Counted from the stretch's first letter, positions 40,529 to 51,249 are shown. The stretch: 64,000 nt of DNA from Corynebacterium imitans (GCF_000739455.1 NZ_CP009211.1:1067660-1131659); one strand, 5' to 3'. Program-made: numbers and translations. Notes: generated from the sequence alone by a model not told the origin.

Positions 40529-42394
40529 GTGGCAGCCTCACAGGAGCCCCCGACAAAGAACTCGCAACCGATCGCGCCGGAACGTATGACAGGCGCTGAC
40601 GCGGTAGTGCGGAGCCTCGAGGAACTAGGAACCCGGGTCGTCTTCGGGCTGCCGGGCGGCGCGGTGCTCCCGCTTTACGACGCACTCTTTGCCGCCAAGA
40701 AGCTACGCCACGTCCTCGTGCGCCACGAGCAGGGCGCAGGTCACGCCGCCGAAGGCTACGCCGTGGCCTCCGGCGAGGTCGGCGTCTGCCTGGCAACCTC
40801 CGGCCCGGGCGCGACCAACCTGGTCACCGCGATCGCGGATGCCTACCTGGACTCGGTGCCGATGATCGCGCTCACAGGCCAGGTCGGTTCGCCGCTGATC
40901 GGTACGGACGCCTTCCAGGAGGCCGATATCCGCGGTATCACCATGCCGATTACGAAGCACAACGTCATGGTCACTGACGTCGAGGACATTCCGCGCGCTA
41001 TCGCTGCTGCGCACCACCTGGCCACCACGGGCCGCCCCGGCCCGGTGCTGGTGGACATCCCGAAGGACATCCAGGCCGCGGAGTTCGAGTTTTCCTGGCC
41101 GCCGGAGGTCGATCTGCCCGGCTACAAACCGAACGTGAAGCCGCACAACCGCCAGATTGCGCAGGCGGCGAAGATGATCGCGGCGTCGAAGCGCCCGGTG
41201 CTCTACATCGGTGGTGGCGTGGTCAAGGCTGGCGCGCACGAGGAGCTGCTCGCGTTCGCCGAGCGTACCGGCGTGCCGGTGGTGACCACCCTGATGGCGC
41301 TCGGCGCCTTCCCGCAGTCGCACCCTCTGTATATGGGTATGCCGGGCATGCACGGCTCGGTGCCCGCGGTCGGCGCGTTGCAGGAGTCCGACCTGCTCAT
41401 CGCGATCGGCACGCGTTTCGACGACCGCGTTACCGGCGATACCTCCACGTTCGCCCCGCACGCGAAGACGATCCACGCCGATATCGACCCGGCGGAAGTC
41501 GGCAAGATCCGCGAAGCAGACGTGCCGATCGTCGGCGACGCCAAGCGAGTCCTGGCCCAGTTGACGGAGGCGTTCCGGGACGAGAAGAGGAATGCGCCGC
41601 CGTCGATAAGCAGCTGGATCGCGCGCCTGAACTCGCTCAAAGAGCGCTTCCCTCGCGGCTACGACCCGCAGCCCGACGGCAAGCTCTCGCCGCAGTTTGT
41701 CATTGAGACGCTGTCGAAGACGGTGGGCCAAGACGCGATTTATGTCTCGGGCGTGGGCCAGCACCAGATGTGGTCGGCACAGTTCCTTGACTTTGACAAG
41801 CCGAGGCACTGGATCAACTCCGGCGGCCTGGGCACCATGGGCTTTTCCATCCCGGCGGCGCTCGGCGCGAAGGCTGGCTGCCCGGACAAGGAGGTCTGGG
41901 CGATCGACGGCGACGGCTGCTTCCAGATGACCAACCAGGAGCTGACCACCGCCGCGATGGAGGGCTTCCCGATCAAGGTCGCGCTGATTAATAACGGCAA
42001 CCTCGGCATGGTGCGCCAGTGGCAGACGCTGTTTTACGACGGCCACTACTCCCACACCAAGCTCGGTGGGGAGGAGGTCTACGTGCCGGACTTCGTCAAG
42101 CTGTCTGAGGCGCTCGGCGCGGAGGCGATCCGCGTGACGAAGGAGGAAGAGGTCGTGCCCGCGATTAAGAAGGCGCGCGAGATCAATGATCGCCCGGTCG
42201 TCGTCGAGTTCATCGTCGGCGAGAACGCGCAGGTGTGGCCGATGATCGCGGCCGGTGCCTCCAACTCGGACATGCAGTACGCACTCGGCATGCGCCCGTT
42301 CTTCGACATGGAAGAATCTGCGGGCGAGACCCCGGAGGCGATTAGCGAAACCATCGATGCGCTCGACAACCAGCCCGCACAGGAGGAAAAGTAA
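40529..42394 (+). CDS. ilvB: Acetolactate synthase large subunit
   Basis: IlvB, with IlvN, forms acetolactate or acetohydroxybutyrate using thiamine diphosphate and FAD. The 621-residue protein has the catalytic Glu in [15 protein letters not shown], the FAD region GSRFDD-type ([12 protein letters not shown]) and the ThDP motif [12 protein letters not shown] to INNG. GTG at 40529 (VAASQEPP) matches the C. glutamicum N-terminus and has AAGGAG upstream; an in-frame TTG lies at 40481. It heads ilvBN-ilvC and is controlled by the attenuator. Confidence 0.97.
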   Translation: MAASQEPPTKNSQPIAPERMTGADAVVRSLEELGTRVVFGLPGGAVLPLYDALFAAKKLRHVLVRHEQGAGHAAEGYAVASGEVGVCLATSGPGATNLVTAIADAYLDSVPMIALTGQVGSPLIGTDAFQEADIRGITMPITKHNVMVTDVEDIPRAIAAAHHLATTGRPGPVLVDIPKDIQAAEFEFSWPPEVDLPGYKPNVKPHNRQIAQAAKMIAASKRPVLYIGGGVVKAGAHEELLAFAERTGVPVVTTLMALGAFPQSHPLYMGMPGMHGSVPAVGALQESDLLIAIGTRFDDRVTGDTSTFAPHAKTIHADIDPAEVGKIREADVPIVGDAKRVLAQLTEAFRDEKRNAPPSISSWIARLNSLKERFPRGYDPQPDGKLSPQFVIETLSKTVGQDAIYVSGVGQHQMWSAQFLDFDKPRHWINSGGLGTMGFSIPAALGAKAGCPDKEVWAIDGDGCFQMTNQELTTAAMEGFPIKVALINNGNLGMVRQWQTLFYDGHYSHTKLGGEEVYVPDFVKLSEALGAEAIRVTKEEEVVPAIKKAREINDRPVVVEFIVGENAQVWPMIAAGASNSDMQYALGMRPFFDMEESAGETPEAISETIDALDNQPAQEEK

Positions 42395-42916
42395 ATGCCA
42401 CAGCAAGAACCCATTACCCGCAATACGCTTTCGGTGCTGGTGCAGGACGTCGACGGCATTATCACCCGCGTGACGGCGCTGTTTACCCGCCGCGGCTACA
42501 ACCTGGTGTCGCTGGTGTCCGCGAAGACGGAGACCGAGGGGATTAACCGCCTGACCATCGTGGTGGACGCCACCGAGTACGCCATCGAGCAGATCACCAA
42601 GCAGCTGCACAAGCTAGTCCAGGTGATCAAGGTGTGGCGGCTGGAGAACGACTCGATGATCGCGCGCCAGCTGCTTCTGGTGAAGGTCGCCACGACGAAC
42701 CAGAACCGCCCGCAGGTGGTGGACGCGGCGAATATTTTCCGCGCCCGCATCGTGGACGTGTCGCCGGAGTCGGTGGTCATCGAGGCCACTGGTTCCTCCG
42801 ACAAGCTCAAGGCTTTCCTCGAGCTCATGGATACGTTCGGCATCAAGGAGTTGGCGCGCTCCGGCAATCTCGCGCTCAATCGCGGGCCGAAGACGATGGC
42901 TCCTTCGAAGAACTAA
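42395..42916 (+). CDS. ilvN: Acetolactate synthase regulatory subunit
   Basis: IlvN activates IlvB and mediates feedback inhibition by valine. The 173-residue protein begins with an ACT domain (NTLSVLVQDVDGIITRVTALFTRRGYN) and has the C-terminal ALS_ss domain with ANIFRARIVDVSPESVVIEATG. The ATG follows the ilvB stop without a gap. The 12-bp motif lies just after the stop at 42924-42935. Confidence 0.97.
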   Translation: MPQQEPITRNTLSVLVQDVDGIITRVTALFTRRGYNLVSLVSAKTETEGINRLTIVVDATEYAIEQITKQLHKLVQVIKVWRLENDSMIARQLLLVKVATTNQNRPQVVDAANIFRARIVDVSPESVVIEATGSSDKLKAFLELMDTFGIKELARSGNLALNRGPKTMAPSKN

Positions 42917-42963
42917 GCAATCGCTTTTCGACGCCGCGTTTTCCCCACAGCCCACGGCACTTG

Positions 42964-42972
42964 TGCCATAAT
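42964..42972 (+). promoter_or_regulatory. Extended -10 promoter for ilvC
   Basis: TGCCATAAT is an extended -10 element (TGn plus CATAAT) 45 nt before the ilvC ATG. It suggests that ilvC has its own promoter in addition to readthrough from ilvBN. Confidence 0.55.
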
Positions 42973-42981
42973 ATGAAATAG

Positions 42982-44031
<1,050 letters not shown>

Positions 44032-44049
44032 TCTTCCTGCACAACAGAA

Positions 44050-44085
44050 GGGCCGCCACGAGGTTTTCCTTGTGGCGGCCCGTTC
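44050..44085. terminator. Terminator between ilvC and the Ltp gene
   Basis: GGGCCGCCAC and GTGGCGGCCC form a 10-bp stem extended by GAGG/CCTT pairs. The T-tract is weak. It serves converging genes. Confidence 0.65.
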
Positions 44086-44151
44086 GTATGTTAAATCCAG
44101 AGGCTGTTGAGGTGCTGATCGGGCTCAGTCGTCGAAGACCGAGGCTGGATG

Positions 44152-44835
44152 CTAGTCGTCGAGGTGGTCGATGGCGTACTGAGCTTGTTCGGGTGTGAAC
44201 TTTTCTCCGTAGTCAGAAGTGAGTTGGTCGAACAGCTGGCTATCGGACATAGGCATTATCTCTTGGTAGTTCTTTGCGGATTTAAGTGCCTGCTCGTTCC
44301 AGTCCACATCTAGATTGTCAAGTGCATACTGCGCAGCTTCTGCAGGATAGCCTTCACCATATTCGCTAGTTAGCTGTTCGTAGAGACCATCGTAGGAAAA
44401 GCCCGACATTTTTGTATACGTCTGGGCAGAACGGAGCGCATTTTTGTATTCGCGGGGTACGTCTTGGGGCTTTTCGGAATCGTCCTTTTGAGTCTCTGCC
44501 GACGGTGGGGTGTGGTCTGCAACGGCATCATTTCCATCGGACGCTTCGGTATCAGAATTCGTATTCTCTGCTGCGTCCTCGTTTGGTGCTACGGAATCTT
44601 CACTCTTTTCGGCGGGGCTGGAACTCATAACTGTGCCGTTATCCGGGGTCTCTTCACCGCCGCAAGAGCCGACAATAGCGAGAAGAATGACTACACCGAG
44701 CCCAATTCCTCCCCATTTTAAGCAGCCTCCCTTCTTTTTCTCGTCCGGAACGGTCAAGTGCTTATCGGAAGAAGACGTCGTGTCATACGGATTCTGAGGC
44801 TGCTGGTTTTCAGAGCCTGGGAAAGCGGTGCTCAC
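44152..44835 (-). CDS. Ltp-family membrane-anchored protein
   Basis: The 227-residue protein has a basic cytoplasmic start, one span (about 42-57, GIGLGVVILLAIVGS) ending in a cysteine that may act as a lipobox, an acidic low-complexity linker, and two Ltp repeats: YKNALRSAQTYTKMSGFS and later QALKSAKNYQEIMPMS, each followed by LYEQLTSEYGE / LFDQLTSDYGE and AAQYALDNL / QAQYAIDHL. Ltp proteins include phage-encoded superinfection-exclusion lipoproteins, and many bacterial copies have unknown roles. The gene is clearly less GC-rich than its neighbours, suggesting transfer. GTG start with AAGGATG upstream. Confidence 0.85.
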   Translation of the reverse strand: MSTAFPGSENQQPQNPYDTTSSSDKHLTVPDEKKKGGCLKWGGIGLGVVILLAIVGSCGGEETPDNGTVMSSSPAEKSEDSVAPNEDAAENTNSDTEASDGNDAVADHTPPSAETQKDDSEKPQDVPREYKNALRSAQTYTKMSGFSYDGLYEQLTSEYGEGYPAEAAQYALDNLDVDWNEQALKSAKNYQEIMPMSDSQLFDQLTSDYGEKFTPEQAQYAIDHLDD

Positions 44836-45054
44836 AGGTGCATCCTTTTATGTAGTTGTCGGCCAAAGGCGACAGGAAACAAAGACAGGCAATTCGAGAA
44901 GAATTGCACATTGGAGATTGTCTCATATCCACTGTACTTTAGCTGTATTTAGTCTGTATTGGATGCATATCGGTTGGTTTAGCGCTTCTGGAGGAATCAA
45001 CTGGCCAGTGATCCCAACATGGGTACTGGTTGATATTCCCCTGGAGGTGAGTAA
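44836..45054. other. AT-richer spacer upstream of the Ltp gene
   Basis: This spacer has lower GC than its surroundings. It includes the Ltp ribosome binding site and a short run of TACAG/TAAA-like repeats near 44930-44965 on the minus strand. I find no convincing gene. Confidence 0.4.
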
Positions 45055-45096
45055 GCCGCCCCTGGGCCGTCACAAAAGTGAGGGTCCAGGGGCGGC
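45055..45096. terminator. Long imperfect hairpin after the acidic membrane protein gene
   Basis: GCCGCCCCTGGGCCGTCAC and GTGAGGGTCCAGGGGCGGC form a 19-bp stem with two mismatches and an AAAA loop. No T-tract follows on either strand. Confidence 0.6.
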
Positions 45097-45132
45097 TGTA
45101 GGGGATATATAGCGATTCGGTCGCTCGGCGGC

Positions 45133-45654
45133 TTAGTTCTCGCCGGTGATTGCGTCGGTTGCGTCATCTGCCGCGTCGCCGACGGCGTCGGTGGCGTCCT
45201 CGAGCGCCTCGCCCGCCTGCTCGGTCAGGTCCGTTCCCTCAGCGTCCTCGGCGTTCTCAGTGCCCTCTGCGTCTTCGGTCGCAGCCGGTGCTTCTGCGGG
45301 CTCGCCTTCCTCGGCGGCACCCTCAGCGCCTTCGGTGGCACCCACCGTGACGGTCTCCTGGCTGGTCTCGGTGGCGACGGTGGAGGTCTCGGTCACTGCC
45401 GCGTCACCTTCGTCGTCGCTGTCGCCGTTGAAGAGGCCGAGCAGCAGCCAGACGAGCAGAAGCGCGACCAGGATGCCCAGCAGCCACTTCCACCAGCCGC
45501 CGCCGTTGCCGCCGGCGGCAGCTTCGGTCTCCTCGGCGGTTACTGCGGTGGAGCCCGCGGTCTGCTCTGCGGCGCTCGCCGGCATCACCTTGGTCTCGTC
45601 GGTTTCGTGCGCGCCGCGCTTCGGGTCGTTCGGGTTCGGCTGGGAAGTGTTCAT
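45133..45654 (-). CDS. Acidic single-span membrane protein, unknown function
   Basis: The 173-residue protein has a 50-residue polar N-terminus, one span (about 54-75, WWKWLLGILVALLLVWLLLGLF) and a 95-residue outer or inner tail made almost only of Ala, Glu, Asp, Thr and Gly (EGAEGAAEEGEPAEAPAA; DATDAVGDAADDATDA). The tail is low complexity and no domain is recognisable. AAGGA precedes the ATG. It is divergent from the CDF exporter gene. It may be a structural or cell-envelope protein, but this is a guess. Confidence 0.65.
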   Translation of the reverse strand: MNTSQPNPNDPKRGAHETDETKVMPASAAEQTAGSTAVTAEETEAAAGGNGGGWWKWLLGILVALLLVWLLLGLFNGDSDDEGDAAVTETSTVATETSQETVTVGATEGAEGAAEEGEPAEAPAATEDAEGTENAEDAEGTDLTEQAGEALEDATDAVGDAADDATDAITGEN

Positions 45655-45773
45655 AGGTGTGTCCTTTCGCTTGAGTAGTTCAACCTCCTACCGTAACAAA
45701 GGTCGCCCGAGCGTGTCCGAATCCGCCCGCTGGCACCCGTTTTCATTTAATTGTCAATAACGCGGGCGGGTCG

Positions 45774-45779
45774 TACGCT
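45774..45779 (+). promoter_or_regulatory. -10 box TACGCT for the CDF exporter gene
   Basis: TACGCT ends 6 nt before the first ATG at 45786, predicting a leaderless mRNA starting in the tandem repeat. Confidence 0.4.
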
Positions 45780-45785
45780 TAAGAC

Positions 45786-45941
45786 ATGGCACACGAGCAA
45801 GACATGGCACACGAGCAAGACATGGCACACGAGCAAGACATGGCACACGAGCAAGACATGGCACACGAGCAAGACATGGCACACGAGCAAGACATGGCAC
45901 ACGAGCAAGACATGGCACACGAGCAAGACATGGCACACGAG
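45786..45941 (+). repeat. 18-bp tandem repeat, eight full units plus a partial ninth
   Basis: The unit ATGGCACACGAGCAAGAC is repeated perfectly at 45786, 45804, 45822, 45840, 45858, 45876, 45894 and 45912; a ninth unit at 45930 changes after ATGGCACACGAGCA. Each unit adds MAHEQD in frame and carries its own ATG. Perfect identity implies recent expansion or ongoing slippage. Confidence 0.95.
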
Positions 45942-46826
45942 CATCACCACCACGATCACGACCACTCCAGCACGCCGCTGCGCGCACTTGCGATCGCACT
46001 GACGATTACCGGCACCGTGTTCTTCGCGGAGCTGATCGGCGGCTGGTTGGCTGGCTCGATGGCGCTGATGGCCGATGCGATGCACATGCTTTCCGACGCC
46101 GCGGGGTTGATCATTGCGGTGATCGCGGTGTTGGTTGGGCGTCGACAAGCATCGGCCCAGGCTACGTACGGCTACCGGCGGGTGGAGGTGCTTGCGGCGC
46201 TGGCGAACGCGGTGATGGTGTTGGCGATCTCGGTGTGGATTGTCGTCGAGGCGGTGCGCCGCCTGCAGAGCCCGGCTGAGGTGCAGGGCACAACGATGCT
46301 GGTCATCGCGGTAATTGGCCTGGTGGCGAACGCGGCGTCGGCGTGGGTGCTGAACCGGCACCGCGAGTCGTCGATCAACGTCGAGGGGGCGTTCTTGCAC
46401 GTGCTGGTCGATATGCTCGGCTCGGTGGCGGTGATCGTGGCCGGCATCGTGGTGCTGACCACCGGGTTCGTGGCGGCGGACGTGATCGCTTCCCTGGTGA
46501 TTGCGGCGATGGTGCTGCCGCGTGCGTGGCAGCTCATGCGGCTGTCGGTGAGCGTGCTGCTCGAGCAGGTCCCAGAGGGCTTCGACGTCAGCGTGGTAGA
46601 GCCCGCGCTTCGGCAGGTCGACGGCGTCGCCGACATTCACGACCTGCACCTGTGGAGTCTGGACGGCGTCAGCGTGCTGGCGACCGTGCACATTGTCCGC
46701 GACGGCACCGTCGGCACCGGCCCGCTGCTGGATGCGGCCCAGCACGCCCTGCGCGAACACGGCATTGAGCACTCCACCATCCAGATCGAGCAGCCGGAGC
46801 ACGAATCCCACGAGACGGTTTGCTGA
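45786..46826 (+). CDS. Cation diffusion facilitator (zinc-type) with N-terminal MAHEQD repeats
   Basis: The 346-residue protein is a CDF exporter: six spans, the first metal-binding site MADAMHMLSDAAGLI (HxxxD), the second half with HVLVDMLGSVAVI, and a C-terminal cytoplasmic ferredoxin-like domain with VADIHDLHLWSLDGVSV. It probably exports Zn2+ or related ions in exchange for protons. The N-terminus is eight MAHEQD units and then MAHEHHHHDHDH, giving a His/Glu-rich cytoplasmic stretch that may bind metal. Any of the nine in-frame ATGs could start translation, so the true N-terminus is uncertain. Confidence 0.92.
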   Translation: MAHEQDMAHEQDMAHEQDMAHEQDMAHEQDMAHEQDMAHEQDMAHEQDMAHEHHHHDHDHSSTPLRALAIALTITGTVFFAELIGGWLAGSMALMADAMHMLSDAAGLIIAVIAVLVGRRQASAQATYGYRRVEVLAALANAVMVLAISVWIVVEAVRRLQSPAEVQGTTMLVIAVIGLVANAASAWVLNRHRESSINVEGAFLHVLVDMLGSVAVIVAGIVVLTTGFVAADVIASLVIAAMVLPRAWQLMRLSVSVLLEQVPEGFDVSVVEPALRQVDGVADIHDLHLWSLDGVSVLATVHIVRDGTVGTGPLLDAAQHALREHGIEHSTIQIEQPEHESHETVC

Positions 46827-46834
46827 TTCTGTTC

Positions 46835-46840
46835 TAGTGT
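46835..46840 (+). promoter_or_regulatory. -10 box TAGTGT for the DUF262 gene
   Basis: TAGTGT ends 7 nt before the ATG at 46848. Confidence 0.35.
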
Positions 46841-46847
46841 TGGGGCC

Positions 46848-48617
46848 ATGGGATTTACCACGCCGAGCTACTCCTTAAAAGACCTCTTCGCCCGCGCCGA
46901 GCGCGGCGAGCTGCAGCTGCCCGATTTCCAACGCGAATACATTTGGGACGTCGACCGCGTCCGCACACTCGTGACCTCCGTGCTGCGCGGGTACCCGGTC
47001 GGATCCTTCCTCGCGCTCGATACCCGGAACGCGCCGATGCGCTTCCGCCCGCGCCCGCTCGAGGGTTTGCGCCCGGGCGATCGCGAGCCGGGGCTGTTGC
47101 TTCTCGACGGGCAGCAGCGCCTCACCTCCCTCTACCACGCCTTCAAGGGCGACGGGGTCATCCCTTCGCTTGATTACCTCGGCCGGCGCATCGAGCGCCG
47201 CTTCTTTGTCGACGTGCGCGCGGCGGTGTCGGCGGACCCGATGCCGGTGGAGTCCGTCTTCGCCGTGGACTTAGACGGGCAGGTGCGCTCGCACTTCGGC
47301 CCGCAGATCGACGGCGGGATCACCTCGCGTGCCGACATGCTCACCCACGGCGTGGTGCCGATCTCGACGCTGCTCTGGAAGGAAGGCGCAGACCTGCTCA
47401 TCGACCTGGCCGCGGAGTCTCAAGACCCGGGGATGCGGGAGGCGGTCAAGGCCTTCCAGCATAGCGTGCTGCGCTGGTTGCCGGCATACGACGTGCCGGT
47501 AATCCGCATCGACCGCGAGACCTCGCAGATCGGCGTCGGTCAGATCTTCGCGCACGCAAACTCCGCAGGCGTGCAGATGGATGTCTTCGAGCTGCTCACT
47601 GCTGTCTTTGCCTCGGAGGATCCGGAATTCAGGCTGAGCGAGCACTTCGCCACCCAGGAGGCGCGTCTGCGCGAGTACCCGGCGCTGGACAACATTGGCC
47701 GGATTGAGTACCTGCGAGCCCTGTCGCTGCTGCTCACCAGTAGGCAAGGACACGCGGTGGGGCACCGGGGCGACATTTTGAACATCTCGCTTTCGCAGTA
47801 TCTCGACCACGCCGAGGAACTTACCGACGCCTTCGTGGCCGCCGCGGAGTTTTTGGCGGAGCGCTGCATTTTGGGCGTCGACCAGGTGCCCTACGCGGCC
47901 CAGATTGTGCCGCTGGCGACCATTTTGGCCCGCCTCGCCGAGGACCCGGCGGTGCTGGAGCAGCAGGAGGCGAAGGACCGGCTGAACCGCTGGTTCTGGT
48001 CCGGCGTATTCGGCGAGCTCTACGGGGCGCATGCGCCGTCGATTCGCGCAGGCCTGGACGTCACCCAGGTCACGCCCTGGGTGCGGGGAGAAACGGACGC
48101 GGTGCCGCGTACGGTCACCGACGCCACTTTTGCGGAGTCGCGGCTACACACGGCGACTGCGGAAAGCGGCGTCTACCGCGGCCTGTACGCGCTGTTGATG
48201 GCCCGCGGCGCACTGGATTGGCGCACCGGCAAGCCGTTTACGCGCGAGACGATCGGGGAGTTGCTGCCGCGCTTCCACACCGTCTTCCCGCGCGAGTTCT
48301 GCCTGGCTGCGGGGGCTGACGAGGAGTTGGCTGACTCGGTGCTCAACCGCACGCCGATGGGCCGGCGCACCGACGTCGTGATGGAGAACAACGAACCGAA
48401 GCGCTATCTGCCGCGCCTGCAGTCGAAGTCGCTGATGGACGACGCAGAGTTTGACGCGATGCTCCGCGGCCACGAGATCCGCCCCGCTGACCTGTTGAAT
48501 TCCGACTGGGAGGGCTTTATCACCTACCGCCGCGAGCACTTCGTCGGCATCATTGAGTACGCGCTGGACAAGGCCGTCGTGCGCGACGTGCGAGAGGGCG
48601 ATGGCGCTGCAGAGTAG
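46848..48617 (+). CDS. DUF262 (GmrSD N-terminal-type) protein
   Basis: The 589-residue protein opens with a DUF262 domain: LQLPDFQREYIWDVDRVR (about 22-39), SVLRGYPVGSFLAL and LLLLDGQQRLTSLYH (about 84-98), the ParB-like nucleotidase motifs of GmrSD type IV restriction enzymes. I do not see a clear HNH/DUF1524 motif in the C-terminal half, though RTDVVMENNEPKRYLPRLQ followed by an Asp-rich region occupies that place. It may be a stand-alone nuclease-like defence protein, but no partner restriction genes are adjacent. The end overlaps the next gene by 17 nt. Confidence 0.82.
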   Translation: MGFTTPSYSLKDLFARAERGELQLPDFQREYIWDVDRVRTLVTSVLRGYPVGSFLALDTRNAPMRFRPRPLEGLRPGDREPGLLLLDGQQRLTSLYHAFKGDGVIPSLDYLGRRIERRFFVDVRAAVSADPMPVESVFAVDLDGQVRSHFGPQIDGGITSRADMLTHGVVPISTLLWKEGADLLIDLAAESQDPGMREAVKAFQHSVLRWLPAYDVPVIRIDRETSQIGVGQIFAHANSAGVQMDVFELLTAVFASEDPEFRLSEHFATQEARLREYPALDNIGRIEYLRALSLLLTSRQGHAVGHRGDILNISLSQYLDHAEELTDAFVAAAEFLAERCILGVDQVPYAAQIVPLATILARLAEDPAVLEQQEAKDRLNRWFWSGVFGELYGAHAPSIRAGLDVTQVTPWVRGETDAVPRTVTDATFAESRLHTATAESGVYRGLYALLMARGALDWRTGKPFTRETIGELLPRFHTVFPREFCLAAGADEELADSVLNRTPMGRRTDVVMENNEPKRYLPRLQSKSLMDDAEFDAMLRGHEIRPADLLNSDWEGFITYRREHFVGIIEYALDKAVVRDVREGDGAAE

Positions 48618-49461
48618 TGTTTGCGGCATCGTCGCCGCGCTGTGCGCCTGTGCGCTGGCGCTCGGCGGCTGCTCGGAGGAGGCCGAGCAGTCCCCGCTGG
48701 AAAAGGCGCGCACCGCGAACCAGTCGCGCCACGTGGCTGCGTCTTTCGACGATCGCCCGGTCGTCCTTGACGACACCAATGGGCTGGTCAGTTCCGAGTA
48801 CTTCTTCGTGCGTTCGGAAACCCTCGTGGTCTCTGATGCTACGCCGGAGGCGCAGTTGCGTGCGGCGTCGATAGCCGCTTATGCGCACGCGCCTTTGCTT
48901 GTCTACGACGAGCAGCACCATGCTCAGGTGATTCAAGAAATGGAACGCTTGAAGGCACACACGGTGCTTACCGTCGGCGATGTGCCTGTCGCCCCGCTGA
49001 GCGGTGAAGTGAAAGTCAACCGCGATCCGGGCGGGCTCGAGGCGTTAGGAAAGATGACTTCGGTGCGTTTCCGCGAGCGCGCCGTGCAGGATCCCTCGCA
49101 GGCGCAGCGCGTGGTTACGGAGCTCGATACCTCGCTGCCTACTTGGCTCAACGCGTCGTGGGCGCAGCCGACGGTGAAACCGAACGCGAAGGCGCGGCCT
49201 TTCCCGGTGCATTCGCGGCGCGATGCCGACATGGCGCCGCAGGTGGTAGCGACGGGGGAGTCCTCGATTGCCTCGATCTCGAATGCGCGGGCGTTTGGGG
49301 CGGCGGTGGCGTATGTGGACGACCCGGACCCGCGGGCGTCGGAAAGCACACTGCTCGCGATGGCGGGGCTGGCGGACGCACCGCTCGTGCTGCTGGGCAC
49401 GCAGTTTGGCCGGGCAATCGATATTCCGGAGCGTATTATGCAGGCGGAAGAAAATTATTAG
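48601..49461 (+). CDS. Lipoprotein, paralogue of the 52397 secreted protein
   Basis: The 286-residue protein has a signal peptide with lipobox LALGGC (Cys near 24). A region [27 protein letters not shown] then [14 protein letters not shown] resembles cell-wall-binding repeat type 2 folds. A later region with [30 protein letters not shown] ends the protein. Both regions align with the N-terminal half of the protein at 52397 (KREDQLRAAAIAVEKGVPLL, APDPRATSTSMRTVAEQD), so the two are paralogues flanking serA-leuB. The function is unknown; extracytoplasmic. It starts inside the DUF262 gene, implying coupling. Confidence 0.75.
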   Translation: MALQSSVCGIVAALCACALALGGCSEEAEQSPLEKARTANQSRHVAASFDDRPVVLDDTNGLVSSEYFFVRSETLVVSDATPEAQLRAASIAAYAHAPLLVYDEQHHAQVIQEMERLKAHTVLTVGDVPVAPLSGEVKVNRDPGGLEALGKMTSVRFRERAVQDPSQAQRVVTELDTSLPTWLNASWAQPTVKPNAKARPFPVHSRRDADMAPQVVATGESSIASISNARAFGAAVAYVDDPDPRASESTLLAMAGLADAPLVLLGTQFGRAIDIPERIMQAEENY

Positions 49462-49547
49462 CCGGGAATTGCAGACAGTGGCGCTTCCGCGGGCTAGAAT
49501 GACGCGCGTACCTATTGAGATATCGAAATGCACAGGAGTCGATCCCA

Positions 49548-51131
49548 GTGTCCAAACCGGTCGTGCTGATCGCTGACAAACTGTCCCAATCCACCGTCGA
49601 AGCGCTCGGAGACGCAGTCGAGGTGCGCTGGGTCGACGGGCCGAACCGCGAGGAGCTCCTCGCCGCGGTCCCGGAGGCTGACGCGCTGCTCGTGCGCTCC
49701 GCAACGACCGTCGATAGCGAGGTCATCGCGGCCGCGAAGAACCTGAAGATCATCGGGCGCGCGGGCGTGGGCCTGGACAACGTCGACATCCCCGCAGCCA
49801 CCGAGCGCGGCGTGATGGTCGCGAACGCCCCGACCTCGAACATTCACTCCGCTTGCGAGCACGCGATCGCGCTGCTGCTGGCTACCGCGCGCCAGATCCC
49901 GGCCGCGGACGCGACGCTGCGCGCCGCCGAGTGGAAGCGCTCCTCCTTTAAGGGCGTGGAGATTTACGGCAAAACCGTGGGCATCGTCGGCTTCGGTCAC
50001 ATTGGCCAGCTGTTCGCGCAGCGCCTGAGCGCTTTCGAGACAAACGTCATCGCCTACGACCCCTACGCTAACCCCGCCCGCGCTGCGCAGCTCGGCGTGG
50101 AGCTCGTTGAGCTGGAAGAGCTCATGGGCCGCGCCGACTTCGTCACCATCCACCTGCCCAAGACGAAGGAAACCGCGGGCATGTTCAACGCGGACCTTTT
50201 GTCGAAGGCTAAGGAGGGGCAGATCCTCATCAACGCCGCCCGCGGTGGGCTGGTGGATGAGCAGGCGCTTGCCGACGCCATCGTGAACGGCCCCATCCGC
50301 GGCGCCGGGTTCGACGTTTACGCCTCCGAGCCGTGCACCGACTCGCCGCTGTTCGCCCTCGACGAGGTCGTGGTCACCCCGCACCTGGGCGCTTCCACCG
50401 TGGAGGCACAGGACCGCGCGGGCACCGACGTTGCCGATTCGGTGCTCAAGGCGCTTGCTGGCGAGTTCGTTGCGGACGCGGTCAACATCACCGGCGGCCG
50501 CGTCGGCGAAGAGGTGGCGCGCTGGCTGGACCTGGCTCGCAAGCTCGGCCTGATCGCCGGCGAGCTGCTGGATGAGGCGCCGGTCTCGCTGAAGGTCACC
50601 GCTCGCGGCGAGCTGTCGACCGAGCAGATCGACTCGCTCGGCCTGTCCGCGGTGCGCGGGCTCTTCTCCGGCATCGTGGATGAGCCGGTCACCTTCGTCA
50701 ACGCCCCGCAGATCGCCGAGTCGCGCGGGCTGACCTACTCGGTGGAGACGCAGACCGAGGCGCGTGCGCACCGCAGCGCGCTCGAAGTACAGATCGTCTC
50801 TGGCACCGGCGAGACAGTCACCGTCGTCGGTGCGCTGACCGGGCTGGAGGGCGTGGAGAAGATTGTGCGCATTAACGGCCGCGGCCTGGACATGCGCGCC
50901 GAGGGGCGCAACCTCTTCTTCCGCTACACCGATGCGCCTGGCGCGCTGGGCACGGTGGGCTCCAAGCTCGGTGCCAAGGGCATCAACATCGAGGCCGCGG
51001 CGCTGACCCAGGCTTCGAAGGGCGATGGCGCGATCCTGATCCTGCGCGTCGAGTCCGAGGTGCCGGCTGCGCTTGTGGACGAGATTGCAGAGGCACTCGG
51101 TGCTTCCGCGCTGCAGGTAGTGCTGGACTAA
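49548..51131 (+). CDS. serA: D-3-phosphoglycerate dehydrogenase
   Basis: SerA starts serine synthesis by oxidising 3-phosphoglycerate. The 527-residue protein is the long type with nucleotide-binding [13 protein letters not shown], substrate and catalytic regions [13 protein letters not shown] and [20 protein letters not shown] (catalytic His), an intervening ASB domain and a C-terminal ACT domain ([21 protein letters not shown]) that usually senses serine. GTG at 49548 ([11 protein letters not shown]) fits the C. glutamicum start and has AGGAG upstream. It is followed by a terminator and leuB. Confidence 0.96.
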   Translation: MSKPVVLIADKLSQSTVEALGDAVEVRWVDGPNREELLAAVPEADALLVRSATTVDSEVIAAAKNLKIIGRAGVGLDNVDIPAATERGVMVANAPTSNIHSACEHAIALLLATARQIPAADATLRAAEWKRSSFKGVEIYGKTVGIVGFGHIGQLFAQRLSAFETNVIAYDPYANPARAAQLGVELVELEELMGRADFVTIHLPKTKETAGMFNADLLSKAKEGQILINAARGGLVDEQALADAIVNGPIRGAGFDVYASEPCTDSPLFALDEVVVTPHLGASTVEAQDRAGTDVADSVLKALAGEFVADAVNITGGRVGEEVARWLDLARKLGLIAGELLDEAPVSLKVTARGELSTEQIDSLGLSAVRGLFSGIVDEPVTFVNAPQIAESRGLTYSVETQTEARAHRSALEVQIVSGTGETVTVVGALTGLEGVEKIVRINGRGLDMRAEGRNLFFRYTDAPGALGTVGSKLGAKGINIEAAALTQASKGDGAILILRVESEVPAALVDEIAEALGASALQVVLD

Positions 51132-51152
51132 GCCGCATGCGCGCGTGATTTC

Positions 51153-51189
51153 GCCCCCGCACGGAGAGTTTCGTGCGGGGGCACACTTT
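51153..51189 (+). terminator. Terminator of serA
   Basis: GCCCCCGCACG and CGTGCGGGGGC form a perfect 11-bp stem with loop GAGAGTTT, followed by ACACTTTT. Confidence 0.85.
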
Positions 51190-51249
51190 TGCCTGGGTGG
51201 GCTGCTACACTCACAGGCAAGTCCATTTGGTGAGAAAGGAATCTCAAAA

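Noticed and set aside
44828..45112. 94-codon frame in the spacer beside the Ltp gene
   Set aside because: No start signal, no recognisable domain, and it includes the terminator hairpin.
45747..46811. 354-codon frame antisense to the CDF gene
   Set aside because: It exists because the 18-bp repeat and GC-rich codons lack stops on all frames; the sense frame has full CDF motifs.
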